Positions 1 to 8,938 of a stretch of 64,000 nucleotides of DNA are shown piece after piece. Each line of letters starts with the position of its first letter. Positions within the stretch are counted from its first letter, which is position 1. The position numbers were made by a program, and so were the translations under genes. The DNA comes from Geodermatophilus saharensis (GTDB lineage Bacteria; Actinomycetota; Actinomycetes; Mycobacteriales; Geodermatophilaceae), in contig NZ_FZOH01000003.1 in assembly GCF_900188205.1 (NCBI RefSeq), forward strand, positions 332,539 to 396,538. The letters run 5' to 3'. Under the pieces are notes generated by a model. It was given only the letters and a program-made list of their open reading frames with translations. It searched no databases and was not told where the DNA came from.

Positions 1-545
1 GGCGCGCAGCAGGGCCGTGCGGATCGCGCGGGCGACGGCCGGGGCGACGGCGGCGGCGACCGCCACGTCGTCGGGTGTGAACGGCCGCTCCTCCGTCCGG
101 TACAGGACGACGGTGCCCCACTGGTCGCCGTCGACGGCCAGGCGCACCCGCAGCTCGTCGTGCACGCCGGCGGGCTCGAGCAGCTCCTCGTAGCGGCGCA
201 CCTCCCGCACCGCGGGGACCGCGTCCCGCAGCGCGGCGGCCGTCAGCGCCCGCCGCGCGAGGTCCCAGAAGGTGTGCGGGTCGCCGTCGGCCCACTCCAG
301 CTGGAAGAGGCGGCGCTCCCGGGCGTCCGCGGCCGGCGCGTCGGCCGGTCCGGCGTCGAGGAGCCCGAGCGGGCGCAGCTGGTGGTCAGCGTCGTCACGG
401 GGTCGACGGTGCCCCAGGCCGCATCCTGGGCTCCCAGGACGCGGCGGAGCACCCCGTCGGCCGCGCGGACCGTCGTCGCCAGGTCCGGGGCGCCGTCGAG
501 CGCCCGCTGCAGCTCGTCCCGGACACGACGGCTGCGGCTCGGCAC
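1..545 (-). pseudogene. LuxR-type regulator with GAF-like N-terminus, frameshifted and cut by window edge
   Basis: The likely start is the GTG at 545-543. The N-terminus reads VRDELQRALDGAPDLATT, then WGTVDPVTTLTTSC, typical of the GAF-like sensor half of actinobacterial LuxR-family regulators. After about 55 residues the frame shifts: sense resumes in another frame near 372 as RPLGLLDAG, then LEWADGDPHTFWDLARRALT and further GAF-like sequence open to base 1. One missing base in a G/C run near 371-374 would restore SCAPLGLLDAG and a continuous protein. The HTH domain, if present, lies outside the window. It could be a true pseudogene or a homopolymer sequencing error. The family call rests on the conserved WGTVDP and DDPHTF-like blocks. 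Confidence 0.6.
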
Positions 546-627
546 GGCGGGATGGTAGGCGGCGGGGCGGGCGCACCCCGGGAGCCGGGGATGGTGGCGG
601 CCCCGCGCCCACGGCGAGGGTGACCGC

Positions 628-1110
628 GTGTCGCAGACGATCCCGACCACCCGCCCCCGCGTCGTGCCGCCCGGAGCCGGCACGGTCACCGCTGCCGTCG
701 CACCGGGGCTGCCCACGATCGAGGTCAAGCTCGCCGCCGCGGACGGCGCCGGCCTGTCCCTCGTCGAGTACCGCGTGCCGCCCCGGTTCTCCCCGCCGCC
801 GCACCTGCACCGGCACACCCGTGAGGGCGCCGTCGTGTACGTGCTCGCGGGGGAGCTGCACCACTGGTTCGCCGACGGGGACGCCGTCGCCGGCCCCGGC
901 ACCGTGGTGCACCTGCCGCCGGGTGCCTGGTTCCGGTGGGCGAACGAGCGTGACGAGCCGGCCCGGATGCTGTGCGTGTTCGCCCCCGCCGGTTTCGAGC
1001 AGTTCTTCCTCGACGTGGTGGCGGCGGCCGGCGCTGCGGGCGGGGACCTGCGGAGCGTCATCGGGCCGCTGCGCGACCGCTACGGGGACGAGGACCACCC
1101 CGGTCGCTGA
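628..1110 (+). CDS. cupin-domain protein
   Basis: A 160-residue single-domain protein starting at GTG 628. The centre has the cupin 1 pattern: PPHLHRHTREGAVVYVLAGE supplies two or three histidines and a glutamate for a metal site, and PGTVVHLPPGAWFRWANE forms the second cupin block. Small cupins of this ChrR/quercetinase-like type bind a metal and act as dioxygenases, isomerases or small-ligand sensors; the substrate cannot be read here. It diverges from the broken regulator upstream, so that regulator may once have controlled it (inference). No signal peptide or membrane segment is seen. Confidence 0.75.
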   Translation: MSQTIPTTRPRVVPPGAGTVTAAVAPGLPTIEVKLAAADGAGLSLVEYRVPPRFSPPPHLHRHTREGAVVYVLAGELHHWFADGDAVAGPGTVVHLPPGAWFRWANERDEPARMLCVFAPAGFEQFFLDVVAAAGAAGGDLRSVIGPLRDRYGDEDHPGR

Positions 1111-1121
1111 GCGTCCCGGGG

Positions 1122-1148
1122 GTCCCCGCCACCGCGCCCGCCGGGGAC
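1122..1148. terminator. weak hairpin after cupin gene
   Basis: GTCCCCG at 1122-1128 pairs with CGGGGAC at 1142-1148 around a 13-base loop. There is no T-run. It sits between the convergent cupin and SDR genes, where a bidirectional stop would be expected. Support is limited because GC-rich DNA yields such pairs often. Confidence 0.3.
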
Positions 1149-1265
1149 AGCCGTCCGGCCGCCGGCCGTACCACCCGGGAGGCCCGGCGGGCGCGCCCGG
1201 CGCGGGATCGGGCGATCCGGGGACGACCCGGTCCCGCCTCCCTGGGTCGCTGCTCGCGGCTCCGG

Positions 1266-2162
1266 TCAGGGCATCGGCATCCCGCCGGTGACGCCGATGC
1301 GCTCGCCGGTGACGTAGCTGGACTCCTGCGCGGCGAGGAAGACGTAGGCCGGGGCCAGCTCCGCCGGCTGGCCGGCGCGGCCGATCGGGGTCTCCGCACC
1401 GAAGGAGCCCACCTCCTCGGCCGGCATGGTCGCCGGGATCAGCGGGGTCCAGATCGGTCCCGGGGCGACGGTGTTGACCCGGATCCCCCGCGGCGCCAGC
1501 TCCTGGGACAGCCCCTTGGTGAAGGTCACCAGCGCACCCTTCGTGGAGGCGTAGTCAAGCAGCGACGGCGAGGGCTGGTAGGCCTGGATCGAGGTCGTGA
1601 TGACGATGCTCGAGCCCGGCTGCATGTGCCCCACGGCGGCCTGGCAGAGCCAGAACGTGGCGAACACGTTGGTGGTGTAGGTGCGCAGCAGCTGCTCGGT
1701 GCTGAGGTCCTCGATGCCCCCGACCGACATCTGGTAGGCCGCGTTGCTCACCAGCACGTCGATGCCGCCGAGCTCGGAGACGGTCCGCTCGACCAGCTGC
1801 CGGCAGAAGTCCTCGTCCCGGAGGTCGCCGGGTGCGGTCACGGCGGTGCGCCCGGCGTCGCGGACGACGCGGGCGGTGACCTGCGCGTCCTCCTCCTCGT
1901 CCGGCAGGTAGGAGATGACGACGTCGGCGCCCTCGCGGGCGTAGGCCAGCGCCACCGCCCGGCCGATGCCGGAGTCGCCGCCGGTGATCAGTGCCCGCTT
2001 GCCCTCCAGCCGGCCGCTGCCCCGGTAGGTCTGCTCGCCGTAGTCGGGCTCGAGGTCCATCTCCGACTCCAGCCCGGGGTGGCCGATCTGCTGCTCGGGC
2101 TGCGCGTCGGGCTGGACGTGCTGCGAGGTGGGGTCCTCCGGCGCGTACTGGTCCTGGCTCAT
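1266..2162 (-). CDS. SDR-family oxidoreductase, YhdF/GspA-like stress type
   Basis: A 298-residue short-chain dehydrogenase. A hydrophilic N-terminal arm of about 50 residues precedes the Rossmann core, as in the long YhdF/YhxC-type SDRs. The NAD(P) motif is TGGDSGIGRAVA, followed by NAAYQ (NAG-like), the catalytic serine in ITTSIQAY and the YASTKGA catalytic Tyr/Lys. Closing motifs are RVNTVAPGPIWTPL and VTGERIGVTGG. The ATG at 2162-2160 starts MSQDQYAPEDPTSQH, the usual beginning of this subfamily; the frame is open farther upstream but does not look coding. Members are general-stress NADPH oxidoreductases of undefined substrate. It diverges from the 45-residue gene at 2250. Confidence 0.85.
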   Translation of the reverse strand: MSQDQYAPEDPTSQHVQPDAQPEQQIGHPGLESEMDLEPDYGEQTYRGSGRLEGKRALITGGDSGIGRAVALAYAREGADVVISYLPDEEEDAQVTARVVRDAGRTAVTAPGDLRDEDFCRQLVERTVSELGGIDVLVSNAAYQMSVGGIEDLSTEQLLRTYTTNVFATFWLCQAAVGHMQPGSSIVITTSIQAYQPSPSLLDYASTKGALVTFTKGLSQELAPRGIRVNTVAPGPIWTPLIPATMPAEEVGSFGAETPIGRAGQPAELAPAYVFLAAQESSYVTGERIGVTGGMPMP

Positions 2163-2249
2163 GACACTGCTCCTACCCGGGCGCGCGGCGGGCAGACCGG
2201 ACGGTGCCGATCCGCTGCGGGATCCCGCGGAACGGGGGAGGGTCGTGCC

Positions 2250-2387
2250 GTGACCGACCCGCAGCAGCAGCCCGACGTCGAACAGCGGCTGGCCGAGGAG
2301 CTGGAACCGGGGCGGCACCGGGCCCCGTCGGAGGGCGTGCCGCAGGACCTCGCCGACGACGACGGCGGGGACGCGCCGCCGTCCTGA
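2250..2387 (+). CDS. small acidic hypothetical protein (45 aa)
   Basis: GTG 2250 is preceded by a strong ribosome site (GGGGGAGGG at about 2235-2243). The 45-residue product is rich in Gln, Glu and Asp (VTDPQQQPDVEQRLAEELEP, ending DLADDDGGDAPPS). It has no domain, membrane segment or cysteine and looks disordered. It diverges from the SDR gene and might share its regulatory region. Function unknown; confidence rests on the ribosome site and protein-like composition. Confidence 0.5.
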   Translation: MTDPQQQPDVEQRLAEELEPGRHRAPSEGVPQDLADDDGGDAPPS

Positions 2388-2426
2388 GGACCCGGCGCAC
2401 CGGTCTCGGGCGGTGCCCTGCTCGTC

Positions 2427-3512
2427 TCAGGCGGTGCCCTGCTCGGCGATCAACTCGGCGACCTCCTCGGGCATCTCCGAGCAGTCGTCGTCGCTGGGCG
2501 GCTGGTCCGCGGCGAGGCCGGTGATCCCGACGTCCTCGACCGGCCCGAACCCCTTCTGCTCGATGTGCCGCGGCACCCGGTTCTGCGCGTTGAGCACGTG
2601 CGAGCGCGACAGCCAGCCGAGGCCGTCGGCCACGTCGAAGTCCAGTCCGCCGCCGGGCGCCCGCTGCACGTGCCCGGGGGAGGGCAGCAGCCCGACGATC
2701 TGCACGGCCTGGTCGACGGTCAGCGTCGACGGCGGGGTGTCGAAGTAGTACCAGCTGGCCGCGCAGATGCCGTAGACCTGCGGGCCGAGCTGGGCGTGGT
2801 TGACGTAGAGCTCGAGCATGCGGCGGTCGTCGAGCACCAGCGCCAGCTCGGCGGACAGGCCCGCCTCGACCGCCTTGCGCCAGATGCTCATCGACTGGTT
2901 GAGGAAGAGGTTCTTGGCCACCTGCTGCGGGATGGTCGACCCCGAGGGGTCCTCCTCGCCGCGCAGCCGGGCCTCGGCGCGGCCGGAGAGCTCGTCCCAG
3001 GTGAAGGCACCGTCGCGGTAGGGCAGCGATTGGTCCTCGTGGGCGATGACGGCGGCGAGGAAGTTGCGCGACACGTGCTCCACCGGCACCGACTGCTGGA
3101 TCGCCCCCTGCTCGTTGGCCAGCATGAACGCCGTCGTCGGCGGGTCGACCCAGCGCAGCGACACCAGGACGAGCAGGTGCAGCACGAAGGCGACGGCCAT
3201 GCCCCGGCCCACCCGGCGCCGGACCCGCCGGCGCCGCAGCCGCCGGGCGTCGTCCTGCGGCGCCTCGTCCGGGCGCCGCCGGGCCCCGGCCCGCTCCGGC
3301 GGCGGTGGGGTGCCGGGGGCGGGCGGCGGCCACGGCCGCGACCCGGCCGGCGGCGCCGCCCACGGGTCCTGCGGCGGTGCGGCCGGTCCCGGGGCGCCGT
3401 ACGGCGGGAACCGCCCGTCGCCGTCGGCCGGCCGGCGCCGGGGCACCCGGTCGGTCCACCGCTGCCCGGGCGGGACGTCGGCGGGCGGCCGGCGGCGGGA
3501 CGCGAAGGGCAT
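2427..3512 (-). CDS. monofunctional peptidoglycan glycosyltransferase (GT51)
   Basis: A 361-residue membrane-anchored transglycosylase. Residues 1-100 are a proline- and arginine-rich cytoplasmic tail; 104-121 form a single membrane helix (GMAVAFVLHLLVLVSLRW). The GT51 domain follows: the catalytic glutamate lies in AVIAHEDQSLPYRDG (E159), then GSTIPQQVAKNLFLNQ (191-206) and the second catalytic Glu region MLELYVNHAQLGPQVYGI (near E234). No transpeptidase domain follows, so it resembles MtgA, polymerising lipid II at the outer face of the membrane. The ribosome site GGGAGG precedes the start. The long Pro/Arg-rich N-terminus is larger than in proteobacterial MtgA but common in actinobacterial penicillin-binding proteins. 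Confidence 0.85.
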   Translation of the reverse strand: MPFASRRRPPADVPPGQRWTDRVPRRRPADGDGRFPPYGAPGPAAPPQDPWAAPPAGSRPWPPPAPGTPPPPERAGARRRPDEAPQDDARRLRRRRVRRRVGRGMAVAFVLHLLVLVSLRWVDPPTTAFMLANEQGAIQQSVPVEHVSRNFLAAVIAHEDQSLPYRDGAFTWDELSGRAEARLRGEEDPSGSTIPQQVAKNLFLNQSMSIWRKAVEAGLSAELALVLDDRRMLELYVNHAQLGPQVYGICAASWYYFDTPPSTLTVDQAVQIVGLLPSPGHVQRAPGGGLDFDVADGLGWLSRSHVLNAQNRVPRHIEQKGFGPVEDVGITGLAADQPPSDDDCSEMPEEVAELIAEQGTA

Positions 3513-3580
3513 GCGGTGCTGTCCTCCCGGGACCGACGGACGGGGATCCCCAGGTTACGAGAGGAATGCCGCCGCGCCGG

Positions 3581-3766
3581 TCAGGCGGTGCGGTCGACGG
3601 CGGCGGCGAGCACGGCCTCCTCGCGGCTGGGGAAGGGGCCCGCGGTCCGGCCGTCGGCGCGGCAGGTCCACCGGTAGCCGTCGGGGACCTCCTCGACGAG
3701 GTAGCCATCCGGGTCGGCGGGGCCGTGACCGGGCAGCCGGTCGGGGAGCGCGCAGGGGTCGGTCAC
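3581..3766 (-). CDS. small hypothetical protein coupled to GDPD gene
   Basis: 61 residues from GTG 3766. Its start overlaps the GDPD stop by four bases (GTGA), indicating translational coupling. The protein reads DGYLVEEVPDGYRWTCRADGRTAGPFPSREEAVLAAA, a compact beta-beta-alpha pattern with one cysteine. No domain is recognised. Codon use matches its neighbours. Operon partnership with the phosphodiesterase is the only functional clue. Confidence 0.6.
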   Translation of the reverse strand: MTDPCALPDRLPGHGPADPDGYLVEEVPDGYRWTCRADGRTAGPFPSREEAVLAAAVDRTA

Positions 3767-5043
3767 GTCAGCTCCAGGTCGGTGAAGCGGACCCCGGCCG
3801 ACACGCTGCCGAGGTGGACGACGGGCACGGGGCGGACGCCGCCGTCGGTGACGGTGACCGTGGCGGTGCCCGCGCGGACGGTCAGGTCCGGACCGGTGAC
3901 GGTGACCTGCAGCGGCACGTACCGGCCGGCCGGCAGCGGCGCACCCTCCGTCGAGGACGCCACCGGGACGGCGACGCCGTCGGAGACGCACGAGACGCCG
4001 ATCGTGCCGTCGGCGCGCAGCAGGACCAGCAGGCCCTCGACGCCGGGGGACACCCCGGGCGGGGGCAGGAAGGGGCGGTCGTCGGCACTGAGCAGGACCG
4101 ACGCCCCGCACGCGTGCGGGTCGCCGCGGGCCTCGTCGAGGCGGACGCGCAGGCGCAGCGTGAAGGCGGCCGGTTCCGGCGGCGCCAGGAAGCCCAGCAG
4201 CGCCGAGGTGGCGTCGTCGGAGGCGGCGAACCCCCACGAGCGGTCGTCGGGGAAGAAGCGGCCGCGGTCGGTGTCGGCCTGCATGCCGGGCAGCCAGACC
4301 TGCCGGGCGAACAGGTCGGTGGTGCGGCGCGCGGCGTCCCCGGCGAGGTACACCGGGTCGTCGGAGAACACCGCGTCGACGCCGTCGGCGACCAGGGCGT
4401 CGCGCCGGTACCGGCGGTTGACGGTGTGGCAGGCCACCTCGATGCCGGCGGCGTGCGCCCGGGTGCACAGCGCCGCGGTCACCTGCCCGGCCTCAGGGCC
4501 GAGCCAGCCGATGCCCTCGGCGGCGGCCCGGGCGACGTCGGTGCTGCCGAGCCAGACCACCTCCCACCCCCGGGAGCGGGCGAGCCGGCAGTCGGCGAGG
4601 GAGAAGGACTGCAGCAGCACCGCGCCCCGGCGGACGCCGCGCCGCTCGAGCGCGGCGAGCATCGGCGCCATCGCGTCGGTGCCCTTGGCCTCGGCGCACA
4701 GCAGGACGCGGTTGCCGAACTCGGTGAGCACCTCGTCGAACAGCGGGGGGCGCAGCCCGTCGGGCCAGCCGCCGCCGAGGGTGGCCGAGGCGTCGATGTC
4801 GAGCTGCTTCCAGGACACCGACGTGTGGTCGGCGACGTTGCCGCTCGACGTCGTCATGCGGTCCACGGTGCCGTCGTGCATGACGCCGAGGCCGCCGTCG
4901 GCGAGGACGAGGACGTCCTGCTCGATGACCGGCAGGCCCTGGCCCACCGCCACCCGGTAGCCCTCCAGGGTGTGCTCGGGCACCTGCAGCGCCCCGCCGC
5001 GGTGCGCGATGACGAACGGGCGTCGCAGGTCGGCGAAGTCCAC
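3763..5043 (-). CDS. glycerophosphodiester phosphodiesterase with C-terminal beta domain
   Basis: A 426-residue protein. Residues about 10-245 are a GDPD TIM barrel: FVIAHRGGALQVPEHTLEGY supplies the catalytic HRG and PEHT motifs, VIEQDVLVLADGGLGVMHDG the metal-binding Glu/Asp and second catalytic His, and CAEAKG the later metal Glu. The final 170 residues are a beta-rich LamG-like module (AFTLRLRVRLDE, GLLVLLRADGTIGV, HLGSVSAGVRFTDLEL). GDPDs hydrolyse glycerophosphodiesters to glycerol-3-phosphate. No signal peptide is visible, so it is probably cytoplasmic. The start is GTG 5043 with a -10-like TAGGGT five bases upstream and no ribosome site, suggesting a leaderless mRNA. Confidence 0.8.
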   Translation of the reverse strand: MDFADLRRPFVIAHRGGALQVPEHTLEGYRVAVGQGLPVIEQDVLVLADGGLGVMHDGTVDRMTTSSGNVADHTSVSWKQLDIDASATLGGGWPDGLRPPLFDEVLTEFGNRVLLCAEAKGTDAMAPMLAALERRGVRRGAVLLQSFSLADCRLARSRGWEVVWLGSTDVARAAAEGIGWLGPEAGQVTAALCTRAHAAGIEVACHTVNRRYRRDALVADGVDAVFSDDPVYLAGDAARRTTDLFARQVWLPGMQADTDRGRFFPDDRSWGFAASDDATSALLGFLAPPEPAAFTLRLRVRLDEARGDPHACGASVLLSADDRPFLPPPGVSPGVEGLLVLLRADGTIGVSCVSDGVAVPVASSTEGAPLPAGRYVPLQVTVTGPDLTVRAGTATVTVTDGGVRPVPVVHLGSVSAGVRFTDLELT

Positions 5044-5104
5044 GCGGAACCCTACGGCGGCGCGGGGGCAGGTGACCCCCGCGTGCCGCGCGCAGGATGG
5101 ACCG

Positions 5105-5833
5105 GTGCCCGACTCCGCGCCGCTCTACGCCGCCCTCGGCGACTCGATCTCCATCGACGACTACGCCGGCGGGCCCGGTCGGGGCGGGGCGAGCCTGCTG
5201 TTCCGCAACCGCGACGACGACTTCCCCGACTGGCGCGGCCGCGACCTGGTCGGCCGGGACCCCACCACCGGGTTCGCGCTGCTGGCCACCGACGGCGCGA
5301 CGACCCGCACGCTGCTGCAGGTGCAGCTGCCCCGGCTCCGGGCGCTGCCGCGGCGGCCGACGCTGGTCACCCTCACCGTCGGGGGCAACGACCTGCTGTC
5401 GGCCTACGGCGACACCGCCGCCGCCCGGGAGGTCGTCGCCGGCGTGGGTGCGGCCGTGGACACCGCGTTGGCCGTGATCGCCGGCCTGCTGGCGCCGGAC
5501 GGCCGCGTCGTCGTCGGCACCGTCTACGACCCCAGCGACGGGACCGGCGACGCCGCCCGGCTCGGACTGCCGCCCTGGCCCGACGCCGTCGCCCTGATCG
5601 GCGAGCTCAACCGGGCGCTGCGCGAGGCTGCCGCCCGGCACGGCGCCGCGGTGGCCGACGTCGCCGCCACGTTCTCCGGCCACGGGCTCGACGTCGGTGA
5701 CCCGACCCGCCCCGAGGCCCGCCCGGCGCAGCGGGACCTGTGGTTCTGCCGGCTGATCGAGCCCAACGCCTGGGGAGCCGGCGGCGTCCGGGAGGCCTTC
5801 TGGACGGCGCTGCACGCGGAGGCGACACGGTGA
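5105..5833 (+). CDS. SGNH/GDSL-family hydrolase
   Basis: A 242-residue SGNH hydrolase. Block I is YAALGDSISIDDYAGG with the nucleophile serine near residue 12, and block III is TLTVGGNDLLSAYG. The usual block V (DxxH before the last helix) is not obvious: the expected site reads RLIEPNAWGAGGVREAF, with glutamate where histidine is usual. It may be a variant enzyme or use another residue. It lacks a signal peptide. A -10-like CAGGAT lies six bases upstream of GTG 5105, so the mRNA may be leaderless. It is translationally coupled (GTGA overlap) to the downstream epimerase and divergent from the GDPD gene. Confidence 0.75.
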   Translation: MPDSAPLYAALGDSISIDDYAGGPGRGGASLLFRNRDDDFPDWRGRDLVGRDPTTGFALLATDGATTRTLLQVQLPRLRALPRRPTLVTLTVGGNDLLSAYGDTAAAREVVAGVGAAVDTALAVIAGLLAPDGRVVVGTVYDPSDGTGDAARLGLPPWPDAVALIGELNRALREAAARHGAAVADVAATFSGHGLDVGDPTRPEARPAQRDLWFCRLIEPNAWGAGGVREAFWTALHAEATR

Positions 5834-6780
5834 CCGGGCACCCGGTCGCGGCCGCACCAGGCAGCGGCGTGCAGGTGATCGTGGGAGCCGGGGGCGCGAC
5901 CGGCCGGCGGCTCGTCGCGCACCTGCACGCCGCCGGGCACCGCGTGCGGGCCGTCACCCGCGACGGCCGCGACGTCGGCACCCCCGGCGTCGAGACGGCC
6001 GCGGCCGACGCCGCCGACGGCGCCGCGCTGACCGCCGCCTGTCGCGGGGCGGCCGCCGTCCACCACTGCGTGCTGCCCGCGCTCGAGCGCTGGACCAGCG
6101 ACCTCCCCGTGGTCACCGACGCCCTGCTCGACGCCGCCGCCCGCGTCGGCGCGCGGCTCGTGTACGCCGACGACACGTGGATGTACGGGCGGGTCGCCGG
6201 CCCGATGACCGAGGACACCCCGTGGCGGCCGGTGAGCCCCCGGGGCGTGCTGCGCGCGTGGATCGCCGAGCGCGTCCTGGCCGCCGCGGCGACCGGGCGC
6301 GTGCAGGTGAGCGTCGTGCGGGCGGGGGAGCTCTACGGGCCCGGGGTCCGGTCGCTGGTCGCGGGCAACGTGTTCCTCCCGGCGCTGCGGGGGTGGCCCG
6401 TGCAGTGGTTCGGCGACCCCGACCTCCCCCTGACACCCACCTTCGTCGACGACTTCGCCGCGACCCTGGCCGCCGCCGGGACGCGGGACACCGCCGACGC
6501 GGGGGTCTGGCACGTGCCCCACCCCGCCCCGACGACCGGCCGCGCGCTGACCGCCGAGGCGTGCCGGCAGGCGGGCACCCGTCTCCGGCTGGTGTCCCAC
6601 GGCAGCGCCCGGGTCCGGCTGCTGGGCCGCCTGCACCCGTTGGTCCGCGACGTCGCCGAGATGGCCTACCAGTTCGAGCAGGCCTTCGTCGTCGACGGCC
6701 GCCGGGCGGCCCGGGCGTTCGCGCTCACCCCGACCCCGTACCGGGAGGGCGTCCACCGGACGCTGGCGGCCCTCCGCTGA
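5830..6780 (+). CDS. NAD-dependent epimerase/dehydratase-like protein
   Basis: 316 residues from GTG 5830, overlapping the upstream stop as GTGA. The N-terminus has an NAD(P)-binding motif, VIVGAGGATGRRLVAHL. The family order follows: AAVHHCVLP, LVYADDTWMYGRV and VVRAGELYGPGV, then TPTFVDDFAATLA. The catalytic YxxxK is not clean (W-M-Y-G-R), so it may be an atypical extended SDR. Possible roles are nucleotide-sugar or ketone modification; the substrate is unknown. Its 3' end runs 56 bases into the convergent MMPL gene. Confidence 0.75.
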   Translation: MTGHPVAAAPGSGVQVIVGAGGATGRRLVAHLHAAGHRVRAVTRDGRDVGTPGVETAAADAADGAALTAACRGAAAVHHCVLPALERWTSDLPVVTDALLDAAARVGARLVYADDTWMYGRVAGPMTEDTPWRPVSPRGVLRAWIAERVLAAAATGRVQVSVVRAGELYGPGVRSLVAGNVFLPALRGWPVQWFGDPDLPLTPTFVDDFAATLAAAGTRDTADAGVWHVPHPAPTTGRALTAEACRQAGTRLRLVSHGSARVRLLGRLHPLVRDVAEMAYQFEQAFVVDGRRAARAFALTPTPYREGVHRTLAALR

Positions 6781-8938
6781 CGGGGGCGCCGCCGTCGGGG
6801 ACCGACCGCGGCGCCGGCACCGCGGACCCCGCCGCGGCCGTCGTCGGCACCGGGGCGCCGGGTGGCGGCCCGGGCTCGTCGAGGCGGCGGGTCAGCCGGC
6901 TGGGCCACCACATCCGCCGGCCGACGTCGAGGGTGAGGGCGGTGACCAGCACCGACCGGACGACGATGGTGTCGAGCAGCACGCCCAGTGCCACGGCGAT
7001 GCCCAGCTGCGTCAGGAAGGTCAGCGGCAGCGTGCCGAGGACGGCGAAGGTCGCCGCGAGCACCAGCCCCGCCGAGGTGATGACGCCGCCGGTGGCCGCC
7101 AACCCGACCAGCGCGGCCCGCCGGGTGCCGTGGTCGGCGGCCTCCTCCCGCACGCGGGTCATCAGGAAGATGTTGTAGTCGATGCCGAGGGCCACGAGGA
7201 ACACGAAGACGAACAGCGGGAACGAGCTGTCGGTGTCGGTGATGCCGAGCGTCCAGTCGAAGACCAGGGCGCTGAGGCCCAGCGCGGCGCCGAAGGACAG
7301 CACGACCGTGGCGACCAGCAGCACCGGTGCCACCAGCGCCCGCAGCAGCAGCCCCAGGACGACCAGCACGACGAGCATGATCAGCGGGATGACGACGCGG
7401 TTGTCCCGCTGCGAGGCGTTCTGGACGTCGAGGTTGAGCGCGGTGTTGCCGCCGACCAGCGCCTGGCCGTCCCCGACGTCGTCGAGCGCCGCGCGCAGCC
7501 GGTCGACGGTGGCGTAGGCCGCCGGGCTGTCGACCGGGTCGGCCAGCGACGCGGTGACCAGCGCGGCGTCCCCGCTGACCTGCGGCGGGTCGACCGCGGC
7601 GATGCCGTCGGTGTCCGCGACGGCGCGGGCGACCTCGTCGGCTGCGTCCGCGCCGGTGACGACGGTGACGGGGTTGCCGGCCACGGCCGGGAAGTGCCGG
7701 GCGGCGACCTGGTCGCCCTGGATCGACTCCGGCGTCCCCCGGAAGCTCTCGGCCTGGGTCAGGCCGCTGGGGTCCAGCCGGAACACGGCCAGGCAGGCGA
7801 GCAGCAGCAGGACGCTGGTGACCACCCAGGTGGCCCGCGGCCGGGGTGCGATCAGCCGGCCCACGCGGGCCCACAGCCCGGTCGCGCTGGGCTCCGCGCT
7901 GCCGAAGGCCGGCCGCACCGGCCAGAACACCCACCGCCCGCAGATGACGAGCAGCGCCGGCAGCAGCGTCATGAGCACCACGAGGGTCACCGCGACACCG
8001 ATCGCGGCGACCGGACCGAGGCCCGCGGTGGAGTTCATCTGCGCCGCGACCAGGCACAGCATGCCGAGCACCACCGTGCCGCCGCTGGCCAGCACCGCCG
8101 GGCCGGCCCGGTGCACGGCCTCGGTCATGGCCTCGTGCCGGTCGGCGTGCAGCCGCAGCTCCTCGCGGTAGCGGGCGACGAGCAGCAGCGCGTAGTCGGT
8201 GCCGGCGCCCACGACCAGGACGGTGAGGATGCTGGCGCTCTGGGCGTTGACCGTGAGGTCGGCGTACCGGGCCAGCAGGTAGACCACCGCCTGCGCGCAG
8301 AACAGCGCGATGACCGCGGAGAAGATCGGCAGGATCCACAGCACCGGGCTGCGGTAGGTGAACAGCAGGATCACGATGACGACGCCGAGGGCGGCGAAGA
8401 GCAGCGTGCCGTCGATGCCGGCGAACGCCTCGGAGGAGTCGGCCGCGCTGCCGGCCGGACCGGTCACGTAGGCGGCCAGCCCGTCGGGGCCGTCGCTCGC
8501 CTCGGCGCGGATGCCGTCGACCAGCGGCGCGATCGCCTCCCAGCCGTCCGCGCCGACGTTCAGCGGCACGATGAGCTGCAGCGCCTGCCCGTCCTCGGAC
8601 GGGATCGGCCCGACCACGGCGCCGTCGAGCTCCTCCAGCGCCCCGAACGCCTGCGCGTCCTGGGCGACGGCGGCGGCGTCGTCGGCGGTGACGCCCTCGG
8701 TGCGCTCGTAGACGACGACGGCCGGGATGACGTCGGGGTCGGACCCGAGCTCGGCCTGCAGCCGCAGCACCTGGGTCGACTCGGCGTCCTCGGGAAGCCA
8801 GGCCGCGATGTCGTTCTCCTGCTCGTCGGTGAGCCCGCCGGCCAGCGGGGCCGAGGCGGCGGCCAGCACCAGCCAGAGGACGAGCACCACCCACTTCAGG
8901 CGGGGATGGCTGACACGGGAAGCGAACGACCTGCCCAT
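6725..8938 (-). CDS. MMPL-family RND transporter
   Basis: A 737-residue membrane protein of the MMPL/RND type, with two repeated halves. Each half has one N-terminal helix (VVLVLWLVLAAASAPLAGG near residue 15; WVVTSVLLLLACLAVF mid-protein), a roughly 150-residue extracytoplasmic loop, and five or six clustered helices. Signature motifs are GAGTDYALLLVARYREE in half one and LGIDYNIFLMTRVREE in half two; their Asp-Tyr pairs form the proton relay. Such pumps export lipids or drugs using the proton gradient. The C-terminal 50 residues are Pro/Gly/Ala-rich and overlap the convergent epimerase gene. The cargo cannot be read from sequence. Confidence 0.9.
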   Translation of the reverse strand: MGRSFASRVSHPRLKWVVLVLWLVLAAASAPLAGGLTDEQENDIAAWLPEDAESTQVLRLQAELGSDPDVIPAVVVYERTEGVTADDAAAVAQDAQAFGALEELDGAVVGPIPSEDGQALQLIVPLNVGADGWEAIAPLVDGIRAEASDGPDGLAAYVTGPAGSAADSSEAFAGIDGTLLFAALGVVIVILLFTYRSPVLWILPIFSAVIALFCAQAVVYLLARYADLTVNAQSASILTVLVVGAGTDYALLLVARYREELRLHADRHEAMTEAVHRAGPAVLASGGTVVLGMLCLVAAQMNSTAGLGPVAAIGVAVTLVVLMTLLPALLVICGRWVFWPVRPAFGSAEPSATGLWARVGRLIAPRPRATWVVTSVLLLLACLAVFRLDPSGLTQAESFRGTPESIQGDQVAARHFPAVAGNPVTVVTGADAADEVARAVADTDGIAAVDPPQVSGDAALVTASLADPVDSPAAYATVDRLRAALDDVGDGQALVGGNTALNLDVQNASQRDNRVVIPLIMLVVLVVLGLLLRALVAPVLLVATVVLSFGAALGLSALVFDWTLGITDTDSSFPLFVFVFLVALGIDYNIFLMTRVREEAADHGTRRAALVGLAATGGVITSAGLVLAATFAVLGTLPLTFLTQLGIAVALGVLLDTIVVRSVLVTALTLDVGRRMWWPSRLTRRLDEPGPPPGAPVPTTAAAGSAVPAPRSVPDGGAPVSGGPPASGGRPPGTGSG

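Noticed and set aside
3046..5857. Very long open frames opposite MtgA and GDPD genes
   Set aside because: Long antisense frames result from high GC in codon position three; they encode Arg/Pro/Gly/Ala-rich text with no motifs.
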